Source of the DNA: Halococcus saccharolyticus DSM 5350
GTDB lineage: Archaea > Halobacteriota > Halobacteria > Halobacteriales > Halococcaceae
Assembly: GCF_000336915.1 (NCBI RefSeq)
Contig: NZ_AOMD01000028.1
Location: 1 to 64,000, forward strand
Length of the DNA: 64,000 bases
Direction: 5' to 3'
Below are positions 53,092-62,069 of the stretch, piece after piece. The notes beneath the pieces are model-generated. The model searched no databases and was not told where the DNA came from. It saw only the letters and a list, made by a program, of their open reading frames with translations. Positions within the stretch are counted from its first letter, which is position 1, and every line of letters begins with the position of its first letter. Position numbers and translations under genes: made by a program.

Positions 53092-54108
53092 TCAGTCGCC
53101 AGTCTCGACGCGGGGATCGAACAGCGTGTAGTAGCTCTCCCGAGCGGCGTTCGTGACCGCGATCACCCCCGCCGGGAGCAACACGACCGCGAAGACGAGT
53201 CCGGGATGTCTGCTCGCGGCGGCATCGATGGTGAGGGACCCGAAACCGGGAGTGCGGCTGATCCACTCGATCACGTACAGTCCGACCAACACCAACCCCA
53301 GCATCTCGGACGTGAGCACCGTGGTCAGCCGTGCCGCCGAGTGGGCGAACACGTGACGGCAGAGCCGGAGCCGACCCAGTCCCTTCGCGCGGGCGACTTT
53401 GAGGAACGGCTCCTCGGCGTACCCTTCGAGGTCGGTGCCCGCCGCCCGGAGCTGGATGGCCAGCAGGTACAGCCCCATAGTGAGCGCCGGCCAGAGGAGC
53501 GCCTGGAGGTTCTGGGGATCGAAGGGCCCGAGCGCTGGGTTGTAGCCCAACTGCGTGATGGACTCCGTCGCGCCGAAGACGAACAGCGGGAGATAGCGCT
53601 CGATCAGGTACGCGACGAGAAACACCGGCACGGCGATGGCGGCCGCACCAGCCACCCCTGCCCACCGGTCGAGCGTCCCGCGTTCGCTGACGACCGCCAG
53701 CAACTGCAGCAGCGTGCCCGCGGCGACGGCAAAGGCGAGCGCCGGCCCGAGGTAGAGCAGCGTTACCGCCGCTGCGTCGAGGACGACGGACGTCGCAGAG
53801 ACGGCCTCGCCACGAATCGGGACCGTTCCGAGGTCAAGCGTGAGCAAGCGGCCGAGCCAGTCGACGTACTGAGCGAGGAGGGGCTCGGCGGCCGCCACGA
53901 ACCGGGGCTGGGCGTACGAGCCACCGAGCAGCCGGGGTGGGTATCCGCTGGTGACGTTTGGATTGCGCACGAACGAGAGGGCGAGGAACGAGCCGGTGAA
54001 CACCAACCAGAGCGACAGTATCGACTGGAGAAGCCGCCGGGCAACCGCGAGGAGGGTGACCTGTCGACTCGATAGCTCCGTGCGCCCGAACATCAGGGAA
54101 TCCGTCAC
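53092..54108 (-). CDS. DppB-type peptide ABC transporter permease
   Basis: 338 residues, about six helices. The order of an N-terminal helix (RRLLQSILSLWLVFTGSFLALSFVR), external loop and then membrane domain with the EAA loop (EEPFLKVARAKGLGRLRLCRHVFAHSAARL) matches DppB/OppB. The C-terminus has TPGFGSLTIDAAASRHPG. A DppC-type partner lies head to head 48 bp away. No ATPase or binding protein is adjacent. Confidence 0.85.
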   Translation of the reverse strand: MTDSLMFGRTELSSRQVTLLAVARRLLQSILSLWLVFTGSFLALSFVRNPNVTSGYPPRLLGGSYAQPRFVAAAEPLLAQYVDWLGRLLTLDLGTVPIRGEAVSATSVVLDAAAVTLLYLGPALAFAVAAGTLLQLLAVVSERGTLDRWAGVAGAAAIAVPVFLVAYLIERYLPLFVFGATESITQLGYNPALGPFDPQNLQALLWPALTMGLYLLAIQLRAAGTDLEGYAEEPFLKVARAKGLGRLRLCRHVFAHSAARLTTVLTSEMLGLVLVGLYVIEWISRTPGFGSLTIDAAASRHPGLVFAVVLLPAGVIAVTNAARESYYTLFDPRVETGD

Positions 54109-54156
54109 GTTCGGAAGCTATTAGTCGTTCCCTTTTCGAGAGAGATAGAGACACAC

Positions 54157-55344
54157 ATGCAGGACGATTCCCACTCGACCTCCAGTATGCGCTTCGATGC
54201 GGTCGACTGGGAGAGCTTCGATGCCGAGGGAACCGCTCCGACCGTCCCCCGGTGGCTCGTCGGCGGTACGCTCGCGTTCGTCGGTGGATTCGGCTACGAC
54301 TCCCTTTCGGCGACGGGGCTGCCCGTCGACCTGACTGGGCTCGACTGGCTGTTGGTCGCGGGGCTGTTCGGCTTTGGCTCGTTCGTGCTCGCGATCTCGC
54401 TGTACAGACCCCGGCAGCTGCGCCACTACTGGGAACAGTTCCGAACCGACCGGCTCGCCGTCGCCTGTTTGGGCGTTCTCACCGTGTTCTTCCTCGTCGG
54501 ACTGTTCGGGCCGTTCGTCGTCGCCGAGCCGAAACTCCATACCCTCGTCTCCTCACAGCCGCCCGTCTGGGGAAGCATCGACGCCGAGTTCGTTCCCACC
54601 TGTGCCGGCCCGGTCGTCGACGGCCGCTGTCAGGGAACGTGGCGGTTCCCGCTCGGGACGATGGCCATCAGCGGCAGGGACATGGTCGGCATGCTCGTGT
54701 TGGGGACGCGGACGAGCCTGAGCGTCGTGCTCGGCGCGGCGACGATCATCGTCCCGACCGGTGTCGGCGTCGGGGTCGTCGCCGCGACGGTCGGCGGTCG
54801 CACGAGGGATGCGCTGCTCTGGCTAGCCGAGCAGCTTCAGACGTTCCCCGGCATCCTCGCGTACCTGCTGTTGTTCTACTGGGTGGTCGAGGGCCGGCTC
54901 AGCCTCCTCATTGCGGTGTTCGGGCTGGCTGGCTGGGGAGGGCTCGCACGGCTCGTTCACGACGAGGTTCGCCTCCGTCGGAACGAACAGTACGCACGGG
55001 CGGCCGAACTCGGGGGCGTCGGCTCTCGACGGCTGCTGGGTCGTCACCTGCTCCCGAACGTCGCCCCTGCGATCGTGTCGAACGTCGCCCTCCAAGTGCC
55101 GCTGTTCGTGCTCATCGAGGCCAGCGTATCGTTCATCAGGCTTCCCGTCATGACCGGGTCCGCGACGCTTGGCGACCCGACGCAGATATCGTGGGGGCAG
55201 CTGATATACCGATCACTGTTCACCGCCGGGCTCCCTGCGGCGTGGTGGCTCGCGGGACTCCCGCTGCTGTTCCTGTTCCTGACGGTCTTTTGCTTCAACG
55301 TCGTCGGCGACGCGTTCGTTGACGCCCTCGAACCACGCGGCTGA
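54157..55344 (+). CDS. DppC-type peptide ABC transporter permease
   Basis: 395 residues. N-terminal soluble part plus two extra helices (about 30-90), then the DppC fold: FPLGTMAISGRDMVGMLVLGTRTSLSVVLGA, EAA loop EQYARAAELGGVGSRRLLGRHLLPNVAPAIVS and FCFNVVGDAFVDALEPR. It lies divergent from the DppB-type gene rather than behind it, so one shared promoter region would serve both. Substrate unknown. Confidence 0.85.
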   Translation: MQDDSHSTSSMRFDAVDWESFDAEGTAPTVPRWLVGGTLAFVGGFGYDSLSATGLPVDLTGLDWLLVAGLFGFGSFVLAISLYRPRQLRHYWEQFRTDRLAVACLGVLTVFFLVGLFGPFVVAEPKLHTLVSSQPPVWGSIDAEFVPTCAGPVVDGRCQGTWRFPLGTMAISGRDMVGMLVLGTRTSLSVVLGAATIIVPTGVGVGVVAATVGGRTRDALLWLAEQLQTFPGILAYLLLFYWVVEGRLSLLIAVFGLAGWGGLARLVHDEVRLRRNEQYARAAELGGVGSRRLLGRHLLPNVAPAIVSNVALQVPLFVLIEASVSFIRLPVMTGSATLGDPTQISWGQLIYRSLFTAGLPAAWWLAGLPLLFLFLTVFCFNVVGDAFVDALEPRG

Positions 55345-55525
55345 CCGCTCGCAGGAGCCTGCCCGCGAGAGACGACTACCGGAGTGCAACGTGTTTCGAT
55401 GATATCGTCACCGTTGGAGCACCGAAAGCGACCCCGGGCATCGGTCGGCGGTCGCCTCGGTTCTGGGTGGTGACCCTGGTGCTGTCGCTCGGCGGCCGAA
55501 AAACGTGAGAGGGGAAGGAACCGAC
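55345..55525. other. intergenic gap of 181 bp
   Basis: No convincing gene, repeat or RNA structure seen between the DppC-type gene and the histone-fold gene; it lies at the convergent ends of both transcripts. Confidence 0.3.
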
Positions 55526-55693
55526 TTACAGGTCGCGCGGCTGGACCGTCTTGCGGTCGTTCTCGTCGGCTCGTCGTGCGGCGTCGTCGAGGAGCTCCGT
55601 GACCTCCTCGTCGAGCGCGTCGTAGAAGTCCGACGCAACGTTCATGTCATTGAGCTCTTCTTTCACGGCGGCTTTGACGATCAGGTCTGCCAT
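55526..55693 (-). CDS. DUF1931 histone-fold protein, 55 aa
   Basis: MADLIVKAAVKEELNDMNV followed by SDFYDALDEEVTELLDDAARR then ADENDRKTVQPRDL: an acidic three-helix histone fold ending KTVQPRDL as in DUF1931 proteins. Such single-fold proteins resemble archaeal histones but are acidic; DNA binding is not certain. A TATA box 28 bp upstream (55718-55725) supports ATG 55693 and a leaderless transcript. Confidence 0.85.
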   Translation of the reverse strand: MADLIVKAAVKEELNDMNVASDFYDALDEEVTELLDDAARRADENDRKTVQPRDL

Positions 55694-55717
55694 ACGCAGC
55701 TTTGTTCCGAAGGGACC

Positions 55718-55725
55718 TTTATAAA
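55718..55725 (-). promoter_or_regulatory. TATA box of the DUF1931 gene
   Basis: TTTATAAA centred 28 bp before the ATG at 55693. Being self-complementary it could also face right, but LarB's start is about 100 bp away. Confidence 0.55.
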
Positions 55726-55820
55726 CGTTCCCATAATCGTTCGATTTCGGGGTTCTCGACCGGGTTCGCGGTCGAACGGGGAGTCGATGGGGAGTAATAG
55801 TTCGGGCTCCGACCGGGGGT

Positions 55821-56606
55821 ATGCGCGAGACGCTCGAAGCGCTCGCAGCGGGCGAGATCTCGGTGACGGCAGCGGAATCGCGGCTTGCAGGCTATGCGAC
55901 CGGCGAGGCGGGACGATTCGACGCCGCCCGCGAACAGCGCCGCGGTGTCCCCGAGGCGGTGCTCGCAGACGGGAAGACGTCCGCCGAAGTCGCCGAACTC
56001 GTCGCGCTCGCCGTCGAGACGACCGGCCGCGGGCTCGCGACGCGGGTCGATCCAGCGACCGCCGACGCAGTCGTCGATCGCCTCGCCGACGACCGCCCCG
56101 ATGCGACAGTGGCATTCGACGAGCGGACGGGCGTCCTCCGGGCGCACGCGGCCGAGTACGAGACACCCGACCTCGAAGCGGTCGTCGGCGTCGTGACGGC
56201 GGGGACCGCCGACACCGGACCAGCAGGTGAAGCCGCCGCCGTGGTGCGCGAGATGGGCGCGACGGTCGAGCAGGTCGACGACGTCGGCGTGGCCGGGCTT
56301 CACCGCGCGCTCGATCGGCTCGAGGACATCAGACGGACCGACGTCCTCGTGGTCGCCGCCGGCCGCGAGGGCGCGCTGCCGACGGTGCTGGCGGGGCTGG
56401 TCGACGCGCCAGTGATCGGGCTGCCGGTGGCCTCGGGCTACGGCCACGGCGGCGACGGCGAGGCCGCGCTCGCGGGACTCCTCCAGTCGTGTACCGTTCT
56501 GACGGTGGTGAACGTCGATGCGGGCTTCGTCGCGGGCGCACAGGCTGGGCTGATCGCACGGGCGGTCGACGCGGCGCGCGATCGGGAACCACAGCGGGAC
56601 GAGTAG
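55821..56606 (+). CDS. larB: LarB, nickel-pincer cofactor carboxylase/hydrolase
   Basis: 261 residues. N-terminal helical part, then a PurE-like domain: VVGVVTAGTADTGPAGEAAAVVREMG, VAAGREGALPTVLAGLVDAPVIGLPVASGYG. LarB carboxylates nicotinic acid adenine dinucleotide to start nickel-pincer nucleotide synthesis. LarE lies about 9 kb away at 46003-46908; LarC is not in the window. Monocistronic. Confidence 0.93.
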   Translation: MRETLEALAAGEISVTAAESRLAGYATGEAGRFDAAREQRRGVPEAVLADGKTSAEVAELVALAVETTGRGLATRVDPATADAVVDRLADDRPDATVAFDERTGVLRAHAAEYETPDLEAVVGVVTAGTADTGPAGEAAAVVREMGATVEQVDDVGVAGLHRALDRLEDIRRTDVLVVAAGREGALPTVLAGLVDAPVIGLPVASGYGHGGDGEAALAGLLQSCTVLTVVNVDAGFVAGAQAGLIARAVDAARDREPQRDE

Positions 56607-56730
56607 CGGTCCCGGATGGTAGCCGAGCAAAAGCACCGGAAATGCACGCCCAGCGGCCGGTCGGGGAGGATATTTACCGTTCGAGACCGTACTGTAGATC
56701 GTTGACAGCCGCCGCTGTCGACGAGTCCCC

Positions 56731-56880
56731 ATGCCAGAGTGTGACTACTGCGGCGCGCACGTCTCGGACCGGTTCGAGCGCGTCTTCGCCGACGAACACG
56801 GCCGGATCTTCGCGTGTCCCGGCTGTGCGGCGAACGCGGGCATCGCCGAGGCGGCCAAGGAACGAGCGAAAAACGCCTGA
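56731..56880 (+). CDS. zinc microprotein, 49 aa
   Basis: MPECDYCGAHVSDRFERVFA then DEHGRIFACPGCAANAGIA: CxxC pairs at C4/C7 and C29/C32 with the same plan (MPEC..CGA.V...RVF) as the 52-aa protein at 47709-47867. Two base pairs after its stop comes the GIY-YIG gene, so the two are probably co-transcribed. Function unknown. Confidence 0.78.
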   Translation: MPECDYCGAHVSDRFERVFADEHGRIFACPGCAANAGIAEAAKERAKNA

Positions 56881-56882
56881 CT

Positions 56883-57146
56883 GTGGCCCTCCAAGCGGAT
56901 CGCGTGTCCCATCACGTCTACGTGATCGAGTGTGACGACGGGAGCCTCTACACCGGCTATACCACCGATGTCGGCAGGCGCGTGCGTGAACACAACGCGG
57001 GCGAGGGCGCGAAGTACACCCGCGGCCGGACGCCGGTCGAACTCCGCCACGTCGAGACGTTCGCGGAGAAGGGAGCGGCGCTCTCCCGGGAGCACGCGAT
57101 CAAGCGCCTCTCACGAGCGGCAAAGGAATCGCTGCTCGGCGAGTGA
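56883..57146 (+). CDS. GIY-YIG domain protein (YhbQ-type)
   Basis: 87 residues from GTG at 56883. HHVYVIECDDGSLYTGYT is the GIY-YIG strand pair (Y13, Y23), followed by catalytic Arg in DVGRRVREHN and Glu near 58 (HVETFAEKGAA). Single-domain GIY-YIG proteins of the UPF0213 type are presumed nucleases. An alternative GTG start is at 56904. Its 3' end overlaps the convergent DUF389 gene by 47 bp. Confidence 0.85.
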   Translation: MALQADRVSHHVYVIECDDGSLYTGYTTDVGRRVREHNAGEGAKYTRGRTPVELRHVETFAEKGAALSREHAIKRLSRAAKESLLGE

Positions 57147-58473
57147 ACGACACTCGCTCGACGGGCATCTGTGCGCGGTGAGCCGACGCGTCGGGATCGA
57201 ACGTCCGACGATCCCGAACGGTGACCTCGACCGCCACCGACGTTCCGGTCCGGTCCTCGATCGTGCTCGCGAGCGCCTGTGGAAGATTCGGGTACGACCG
57301 GTCGGCGGGTTTGCTCACGGCAACGACGACCGAACGCTGCCCGCCGAGCACGTCCGCACCGACCACCTCGACCGAGAGATCTTCGAGTTCGACCGCTCCG
57401 TACCGCTCCTCGGCGAGTGTGTCGTCGGCAGCGTCGTTGACCGCGCGATCGAACTGGACCTGTGCGAGGAGTCCGAGCCCCGAGACGGCGAGAACGGCGA
57501 CCAGAACCACGAGCGCGATCGCCACCGGAGCGAACCGCCGACGGCCCCTGTCGTCGCCCCACGTCCCCGGCCGGTAGCCGAGATAGCCGAGCGCGAGAAA
57601 GCCCGAGAGGTTGACTGTGACGGTGTTGACGACGAGCAGCGCGAGCGCGCCGAGCGCGACCGCGGGCAAGCCCCACGCGACCCCGATCCCGACCGCCGCA
57701 GCGGCGGGAATGAGCGCGGCCGCGATCATCACGCCGACGAGTGCCTCCGAGAGTCCGGTCGAGAGCCCGAACGCGCCAGCGGCCCCCGCACAGACCGCCA
57801 CCGCGAACGCCAGCAGTCCGGGTGAGGTGCGCTGGGCGACCTGCGCGACGTTCGCGACGTCGAGGCCCGTCGGGACGAGTCCGGTGATTTCGAGGGCGAA
57901 CCCGAGGACGATCGCGGCGACGATCGCTGCCGCCAGCCCGCCGGTCTGTGAGCGGAGTCCGAGTCCGATCAGCTTCCGGTCGTTGAGCGCCATCCCGACG
58001 CTGGTCATCATCGCCGAACCCACCTGTGGCGCGATCACCATCGCACCGACCACGATCGCCGCGGAATTGAGGAGGAGGCCGGCGGCCGCGACGACCGCGC
58101 TGAACACCGTCATCGCGTAGTAGGTCACGGGGTTGCGGTGCATGTCGAGCGCCTTCGCACGGATCTCCTCGTGGGCGACGCTGTCGTCCTCCTCGACGCC
58201 CGCAACGAACCGATCCTCGAGTTCGACGTAGTTGGCCGTCTTCGCGGTCTCCGCGCCGGAGATCACGGTGTAGCGGCTGTCGTCGAACCCCGCCTCACGG
58301 AGTTCGTCGAGGACGTACCCGACCGCCTGGGTCGGTAAGGGAAACTCTACCAGCGTCGACGAATCGCGCTCGCTCGCCTCCCGGGTGACGACGCGATCGA
58401 TGTTCTCCTCGCGGAGCACGTCGAGGACCGCCTCGCGCTCGTCGTCGGGGACGATGAGCTTGATGAGCCGCAT
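57100..58473 (-). CDS. DUF389 membrane protein (TIGR00341 type)
   Basis: 457 residues. MRLIKLIVPDDEREAVLDVL is the usual N-terminal ACT-like domain, followed by eight or so helices containing NPVTYYAMTVFSAVVAAAGLLLNSAAIVVGAMVIAPQVGS, with the conserved GAMVIAP. A C-terminal soluble domain (about 340-457) ends in an Arg-rich tail that reads across the GIY-YIG gene; this tail looks non-homologous. Function unknown. ATG at 58473 matches the family start. Confidence 0.88.
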   Translation of the reverse strand: MRLIKLIVPDDEREAVLDVLREENIDRVVTREASERDSSTLVEFPLPTQAVGYVLDELREAGFDDSRYTVISGAETAKTANYVELEDRFVAGVEEDDSVAHEEIRAKALDMHRNPVTYYAMTVFSAVVAAAGLLLNSAAIVVGAMVIAPQVGSAMMTSVGMALNDRKLIGLGLRSQTGGLAAAIVAAIVLGFALEITGLVPTGLDVANVAQVAQRTSPGLLAFAVAVCAGAAGAFGLSTGLSEALVGVMIAAALIPAAAAVGIGVAWGLPAVALGALALLVVNTVTVNLSGFLALGYLGYRPGTWGDDRGRRRFAPVAIALVVLVAVLAVSGLGLLAQVQFDRAVNDAADDTLAEERYGAVELEDLSVEVVGADVLGGQRSVVVAVSKPADRSYPNLPQALASTIEDRTGTSVAVEVTVRDRRTFDPDASAHRAQMPVERVSFTRRAAIPLPLVRGA

Positions 58474-58598
58474 CGATAGCGGGAGTGTGAGTCCCCGCCG
58501 AATAGTCGTTGGCAAAGGCCGCTGTGCCGTTTGCTCGATAGCCGTGAGGCGGCCGCGTCTGACGGGGGACTTTTGTTCACGGGGCGGACAGCCAACGC

Positions 58599-59999
58599 AT
58601 GGATGCGATCTCGTTCGGCACCGACGGCTGGCGCGCGACGCTCGACACCTTCACCGCGCCGCGGGTGCGGATGGTCGGTCAGGCGGTCGCCACCTATCTC
58701 GACGAGGCCGGCCACGACGCGCCGGTGGCGGTGAGCTACGACGCCCGCGAGACCTCCCGTGGGTTCGCCGAGGAACTCGCCCGCGTGCTCGCGGCCAACG
58801 GCTTCGACGTCCTCCTTCCCGAACGCGACCGCCCGACCCCGCTGCTCGCGTGGACGATCGTCGACCGCGACCTCGCGGGCGGACTGATGGTGACTGCCTC
58901 GCACAACCCACCGGAATACAACGGCGTGAAGTTCATTCCCGACGACGGCGCGCCCGCGCTCCCCGAGGTCACCGAGCGGATCGAGGAGTGTCTCGCCGAT
59001 CCCGACCCACTTCCGGAAGCGGAGTGGGGCACCGTCGAGGAGATCGACTTCGTGGATTCACACGCCGACCACGCGCTCGACCTCGTGGCCGATCGAGCGG
59101 GTGCGTCACGCGGTGACGCCTTCCTCGACGGCGTAACAGTGGCTTACGACGCAATGTGCGGCAGCGGCCGGGACGTGACCGACGCGCTGCTCGAACGAGC
59201 GGGCGCGGACGTCGATCGACTCCACTGCGAGCAGCGCGACGACTTCGGCGGCACACCGCCGGAACCGAGCGCCGAGCACCTCGCAGAGCTGGCAGAACGG
59301 GTCCGGACCGGTGACGCCGCCCTCGGAATCGCGAACGACGGCGACGCCGACCGGCTCGCAGTCGTCACGCCCGAGCGGGGCTACCTCGACGAGAACCTGT
59401 TTTTCGCCGCGATCTACGACTATCTCCTGGAATCGGACGCTGGCCCGGCCGTCCGCACGGTCTCCACGACGTTCCTGATCGACCGAATCGCCGAGGCCCA
59501 CAACGAGGACGTGATCGAGACACCGGTCGGATTCAAGTGGGTCGCAGAGGCGATGGGCGAGGCCGAGGCCCTGATGGGCGGCGAGGAGTCGGGCGGGTTC
59601 TCGATCCGCGGCCACGTCCGCGAGAAGGACGGCGTGTTGCTGGCGCTGCTCGCGGCGGCCGCCGCACAGGAAACACCGCTCGACGACCGGGTGGACCGGC
59701 TGTTCGACGAGCACGGCGCGATCCGCCAGGCGAAGATCAGCGTCGACTGCCCCGACGACGAGAAGGCGCGCGTGCTCGACGATCTGGAGGGGGAGCTGCC
59801 CGAGCGGGTCGCAGGCGAGTCGGTCGCCGAGGTGGTCACGAAGGACGGGTTCAAGATCCTGCTGGAGAGCGGTGCGTGGCTGCTGGCTCGGCCGAGCGGG
59901 ACCGAACCCGTCCTTCGGGTGTACGCCGAAGCCGAGAGTGAGGGACGGGTCGACGAACTGCTCGACGCCGGCCGGGACCTCGTCGCGCCGCTCGTATAG
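58599..59999 (+). CDS. phosphoglucomutase/phosphomannomutase family protein
   Basis: 466 residues. Start DAISFGTDGWRA; catalytic S101 in TASHNPPEYNG; magnesium loop NDGDADRL near 245; sugar loop GGEESGG near 327; phosphate loop RPSGTEP near 436. Longer than the GlmM-like protein at 47864-49183 and closer to bifunctional hexomutases. Supplies sugar-1-phosphates for glycan and polysaccharide synthesis. Confidence 0.93.
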   Translation: MDAISFGTDGWRATLDTFTAPRVRMVGQAVATYLDEAGHDAPVAVSYDARETSRGFAEELARVLAANGFDVLLPERDRPTPLLAWTIVDRDLAGGLMVTASHNPPEYNGVKFIPDDGAPALPEVTERIEECLADPDPLPEAEWGTVEEIDFVDSHADHALDLVADRAGASRGDAFLDGVTVAYDAMCGSGRDVTDALLERAGADVDRLHCEQRDDFGGTPPEPSAEHLAELAERVRTGDAALGIANDGDADRLAVVTPERGYLDENLFFAAIYDYLLESDAGPAVRTVSTTFLIDRIAEAHNEDVIETPVGFKWVAEAMGEAEALMGGEESGGFSIRGHVREKDGVLLALLAAAAAQETPLDDRVDRLFDEHGAIRQAKISVDCPDDEKARVLDDLEGELPERVAGESVAEVVTKDGFKILLESGAWLLARPSGTEPVLRVYAEAESEGRVDELLDAGRDLVAPLV

Positions 60000-60010
60000 G
60001 ACCGAAGAAG

Positions 60011-60016
60011 TATATT
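60011..60016 (+). promoter_or_regulatory. TATA box of the carbonic anhydrase gene
   Basis: TATATT centred about 27 bp before the ATG at 60040; predicts a leaderless transcript separate from the mutase gene 40 bp upstream. Confidence 0.5.
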
Positions 60017-60039
60017 CCACGAGCGGGTTCCGGACAGTC

Positions 60040-60723
60040 ATGAACCAGACGGTTGTCGACCTACTAGAGCGAAACGCCGATCACGCCGAGGAATTCGAAT
60101 CGCGATTCGACGACGTACAGGACTCACAGCACCCAGCAGTCGTCACGGTCTGCTGTTCCGATTCGCGCGTTCTCCAGGATCACATGTGGGAGAACGACGA
60201 GCCCGGACACGTCTTCACCTGTGCCAACATCGGGAATCGAGTATGCCAGCGGACCGACGCCGACGAGGTCGTCTCGGGAGATGTCCTGTACCCGATCGCC
60301 CACACCGGCACCGAGACCGCCGTCGTGGTCGGCCATACCGGCTGTGGAGCCGTCACCGCGGCGTACGACGCCATCACCGGCGACGCAGCCGGCGAGCCCG
60401 CTGGGATCGAACACGCTATCGGACTGCTGACACCACACCTCGAAGCGGGCGTCGAGGCGCTCCCCGCGGACGTGAGTCGCACCGAGGCCATCAACCAGCT
60501 CGTCGAGTACAACGTCGACCGCCAAGTAGCGGCGCTCCTCGAGAGCGAAGCGGTCCCCGACAGCGTCGATGTCGTCGGCGTCGTCTACGATTTTCAGGAC
60601 GTCTACGCCGAGCGTCGGGGCGAGGTCCACGTCGTCAACGTCGACGGCGAGACCGAGGTCGACGCGCTGCGCGACATCCATTCCGAGATCGCCGCACGGA
60701 TCGAGCGGCGGTGGGAGTACTGA
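60040..60723 (+). CDS. beta-class carbonic anhydrase
   Basis: 227 residues. Zinc ligands are C39 (VCCSDSR), H99 and C102 (GHTGCGA), with the D41-R43 dyad. Interconverts CO2 and bicarbonate in the cytosol. ATG at 60040 is chosen, giving MNQTVVDLLERNADHAEEF at the N-terminus. Confidence 0.94.
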   Translation: MNQTVVDLLERNADHAEEFESRFDDVQDSQHPAVVTVCCSDSRVLQDHMWENDEPGHVFTCANIGNRVCQRTDADEVVSGDVLYPIAHTGTETAVVVGHTGCGAVTAAYDAITGDAAGEPAGIEHAIGLLTPHLEAGVEALPADVSRTEAINQLVEYNVDRQVAALLESEAVPDSVDVVGVVYDFQDVYAERRGEVHVVNVDGETEVDALRDIHSEIAARIERRWEY

Positions 60724-60815
60724 GTGCGGGCGTAAGCCGCCACACGATCACGGCGGACGAATCGGCGAAAACGTTTTGCGGGCGAACGAAAAATCGTGAG
60801 TGATAGGACCGGGCC

Positions 60816-61538
60816 ATGATCGATCTCACTCTCGATGTCGAGCAGTACGACTGTCCGTATATCGCCACGACCGACGATCACGACGTGGCGTTCTCGACGC
60901 TCAACTGGGAGTTCGACCGCACAGTGGAACGGCTCGAAACCAGGATGGTGGTCGACGGTGGCGACCGCGCAACCCTCGATCGCGGCCTCGCGACGCTCCG
61001 CGAACACGACCAGATCCACGAGTACGAGCTGGTGGCCAAACGCGACGGTGTCGCCCGGATCCGCTCGACGATCCCGACCACGAACGCGATGGGCGTGATC
61101 CGCGATCACGACGGCTACGTCACCGGACCGTTCCACATCGAATCGGGGAGCGAGCGCTGGCAGGTGGGGTTCGACGGCGAGGGGGCTGCCGAGGCCGCGT
61201 TGTCGGCGCTGGAAGCCGACAACGAGTTCGCGGTCGAGGCGCGCGAGGAGATCGGCCTCCCCGAGATGGGCGGCTACGTCCAGTCGGTGGGTGCGGCGAT
61301 GACGCTCGTGGACGGCTGCCGTGACCTCTCCGAAACCGAGCGCCAGACCCTCGAAGCCGCCGTCGACGGTGGCTACTTCGACCGCCCGCGCAGCGCCGAT
61401 CTCGGGGCGCTCGCCGACGAGTTCGACGTCTCGAAGCCCGCGGTCTCGAACACCCTCCGGCGCGGCCAGGAACGCGTGCTCTCGCGGGTGGTCGACGCGC
61501 TAAACGACCTCGACGAACGACCGGAATCGCCAAACTGA
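60816..61538 (+). CDS. HTH-10 (bacterio-opsin activator-like) regulator
   Basis: 240 residues. The first about 155 form a haloarchaeal sensor-like domain (DVEQYDCPYI ... FDRTVERLETRMVVDGGD). The C-terminal HTH (about 170-230) reads LSETERQTLEAAVDGGYFDRPRSADLGALADEFDVSKPAVSNTLRRG, the HTH-10 motif of Bat-like regulators. Target genes unknown; follows the carbonic anhydrase with 92 bp between. Confidence 0.9.
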   Translation: MIDLTLDVEQYDCPYIATTDDHDVAFSTLNWEFDRTVERLETRMVVDGGDRATLDRGLATLREHDQIHEYELVAKRDGVARIRSTIPTTNAMGVIRDHDGYVTGPFHIESGSERWQVGFDGEGAAEAALSALEADNEFAVEAREEIGLPEMGGYVQSVGAAMTLVDGCRDLSETERQTLEAAVDGGYFDRPRSADLGALADEFDVSKPAVSNTLRRGQERVLSRVVDALNDLDERPESPN

Positions 61539-61582
61539 CTCACCTGGTTTGAGAGACGATCGCTTCGCGGCAGGCCTGTAGA

Positions 61583-61963
61583 TCAGGCTCGGGCTTGCCC
61601 CAGTATCTCTTCGCGGGCCTCCCGAGCACACTCGCGATTCCCCCGACCAAAATGGAGCGTGTTCTCGTTCACCGGATCGCTGAGCAGCCCGCCCGCGTCG
61701 ACCTCGACGCCGGTTTGTTCTATCTGGAGGTAGCCGATGGTGATTCCCTCCGAGTAGTCGACCCCACGGATCTCGTCACTCGAAATCGTCTTGTCGTCGA
61801 ACTTCGAGCGCCCGGCGCGTTCGATAACCACCCGATCCTCGTACACGGACAGGGTTCCGTCCTGAAACGCACAGACGACGATGGCGTCGGCGTGTTCCTC
61901 AACTGGGTCGGTGCCATCCTCTCCGGTCTCCCTGCCGCCCCTGCTCCACGGGAGGTCGACCAT
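61583..61963 (-). CDS. PH-like domain protein, unknown
   Basis: 126 residues from ATG at 61963. After a short acidic start the beta-rich core reads DGTLSVYEDRVVIERAGRSKFDDKTISSDEIRGVDYSEGITIGYLQI then NTLHFGRGNRECAREAREEI, the strand-strand-helix layout of bacterial PH-like domains. Function unknown. An alternative longer reading starts farther upstream, with a Cys-rich tail unlikely to be real. Confidence 0.7.
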   Translation of the reverse strand: MVDLPWSRGGRETGEDGTDPVEEHADAIVVCAFQDGTLSVYEDRVVIERAGRSKFDDKTISSDEIRGVDYSEGITIGYLQIEQTGVEVDAGGLLSDPVNENTLHFGRGNRECAREAREEILGQARA

Positions 61964-62069
61964 GACGTTCGTACATTGGAACGCGCAAAAAGCGTTCGTC
62001 CGTCGAAAGCGACAGTATCGTGTCGGCGGAACGTACCGACCACTGCACACCGCACCCTCCGGCAGCACT

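Noticed and set aside
61964-62068. N-terminal extension of the PH-like protein
   Set aside because: The extra 35 residues are Cys/Arg-rich, unlike haloarchaeal proteins, and an ATG at 61963 gives a normal start.
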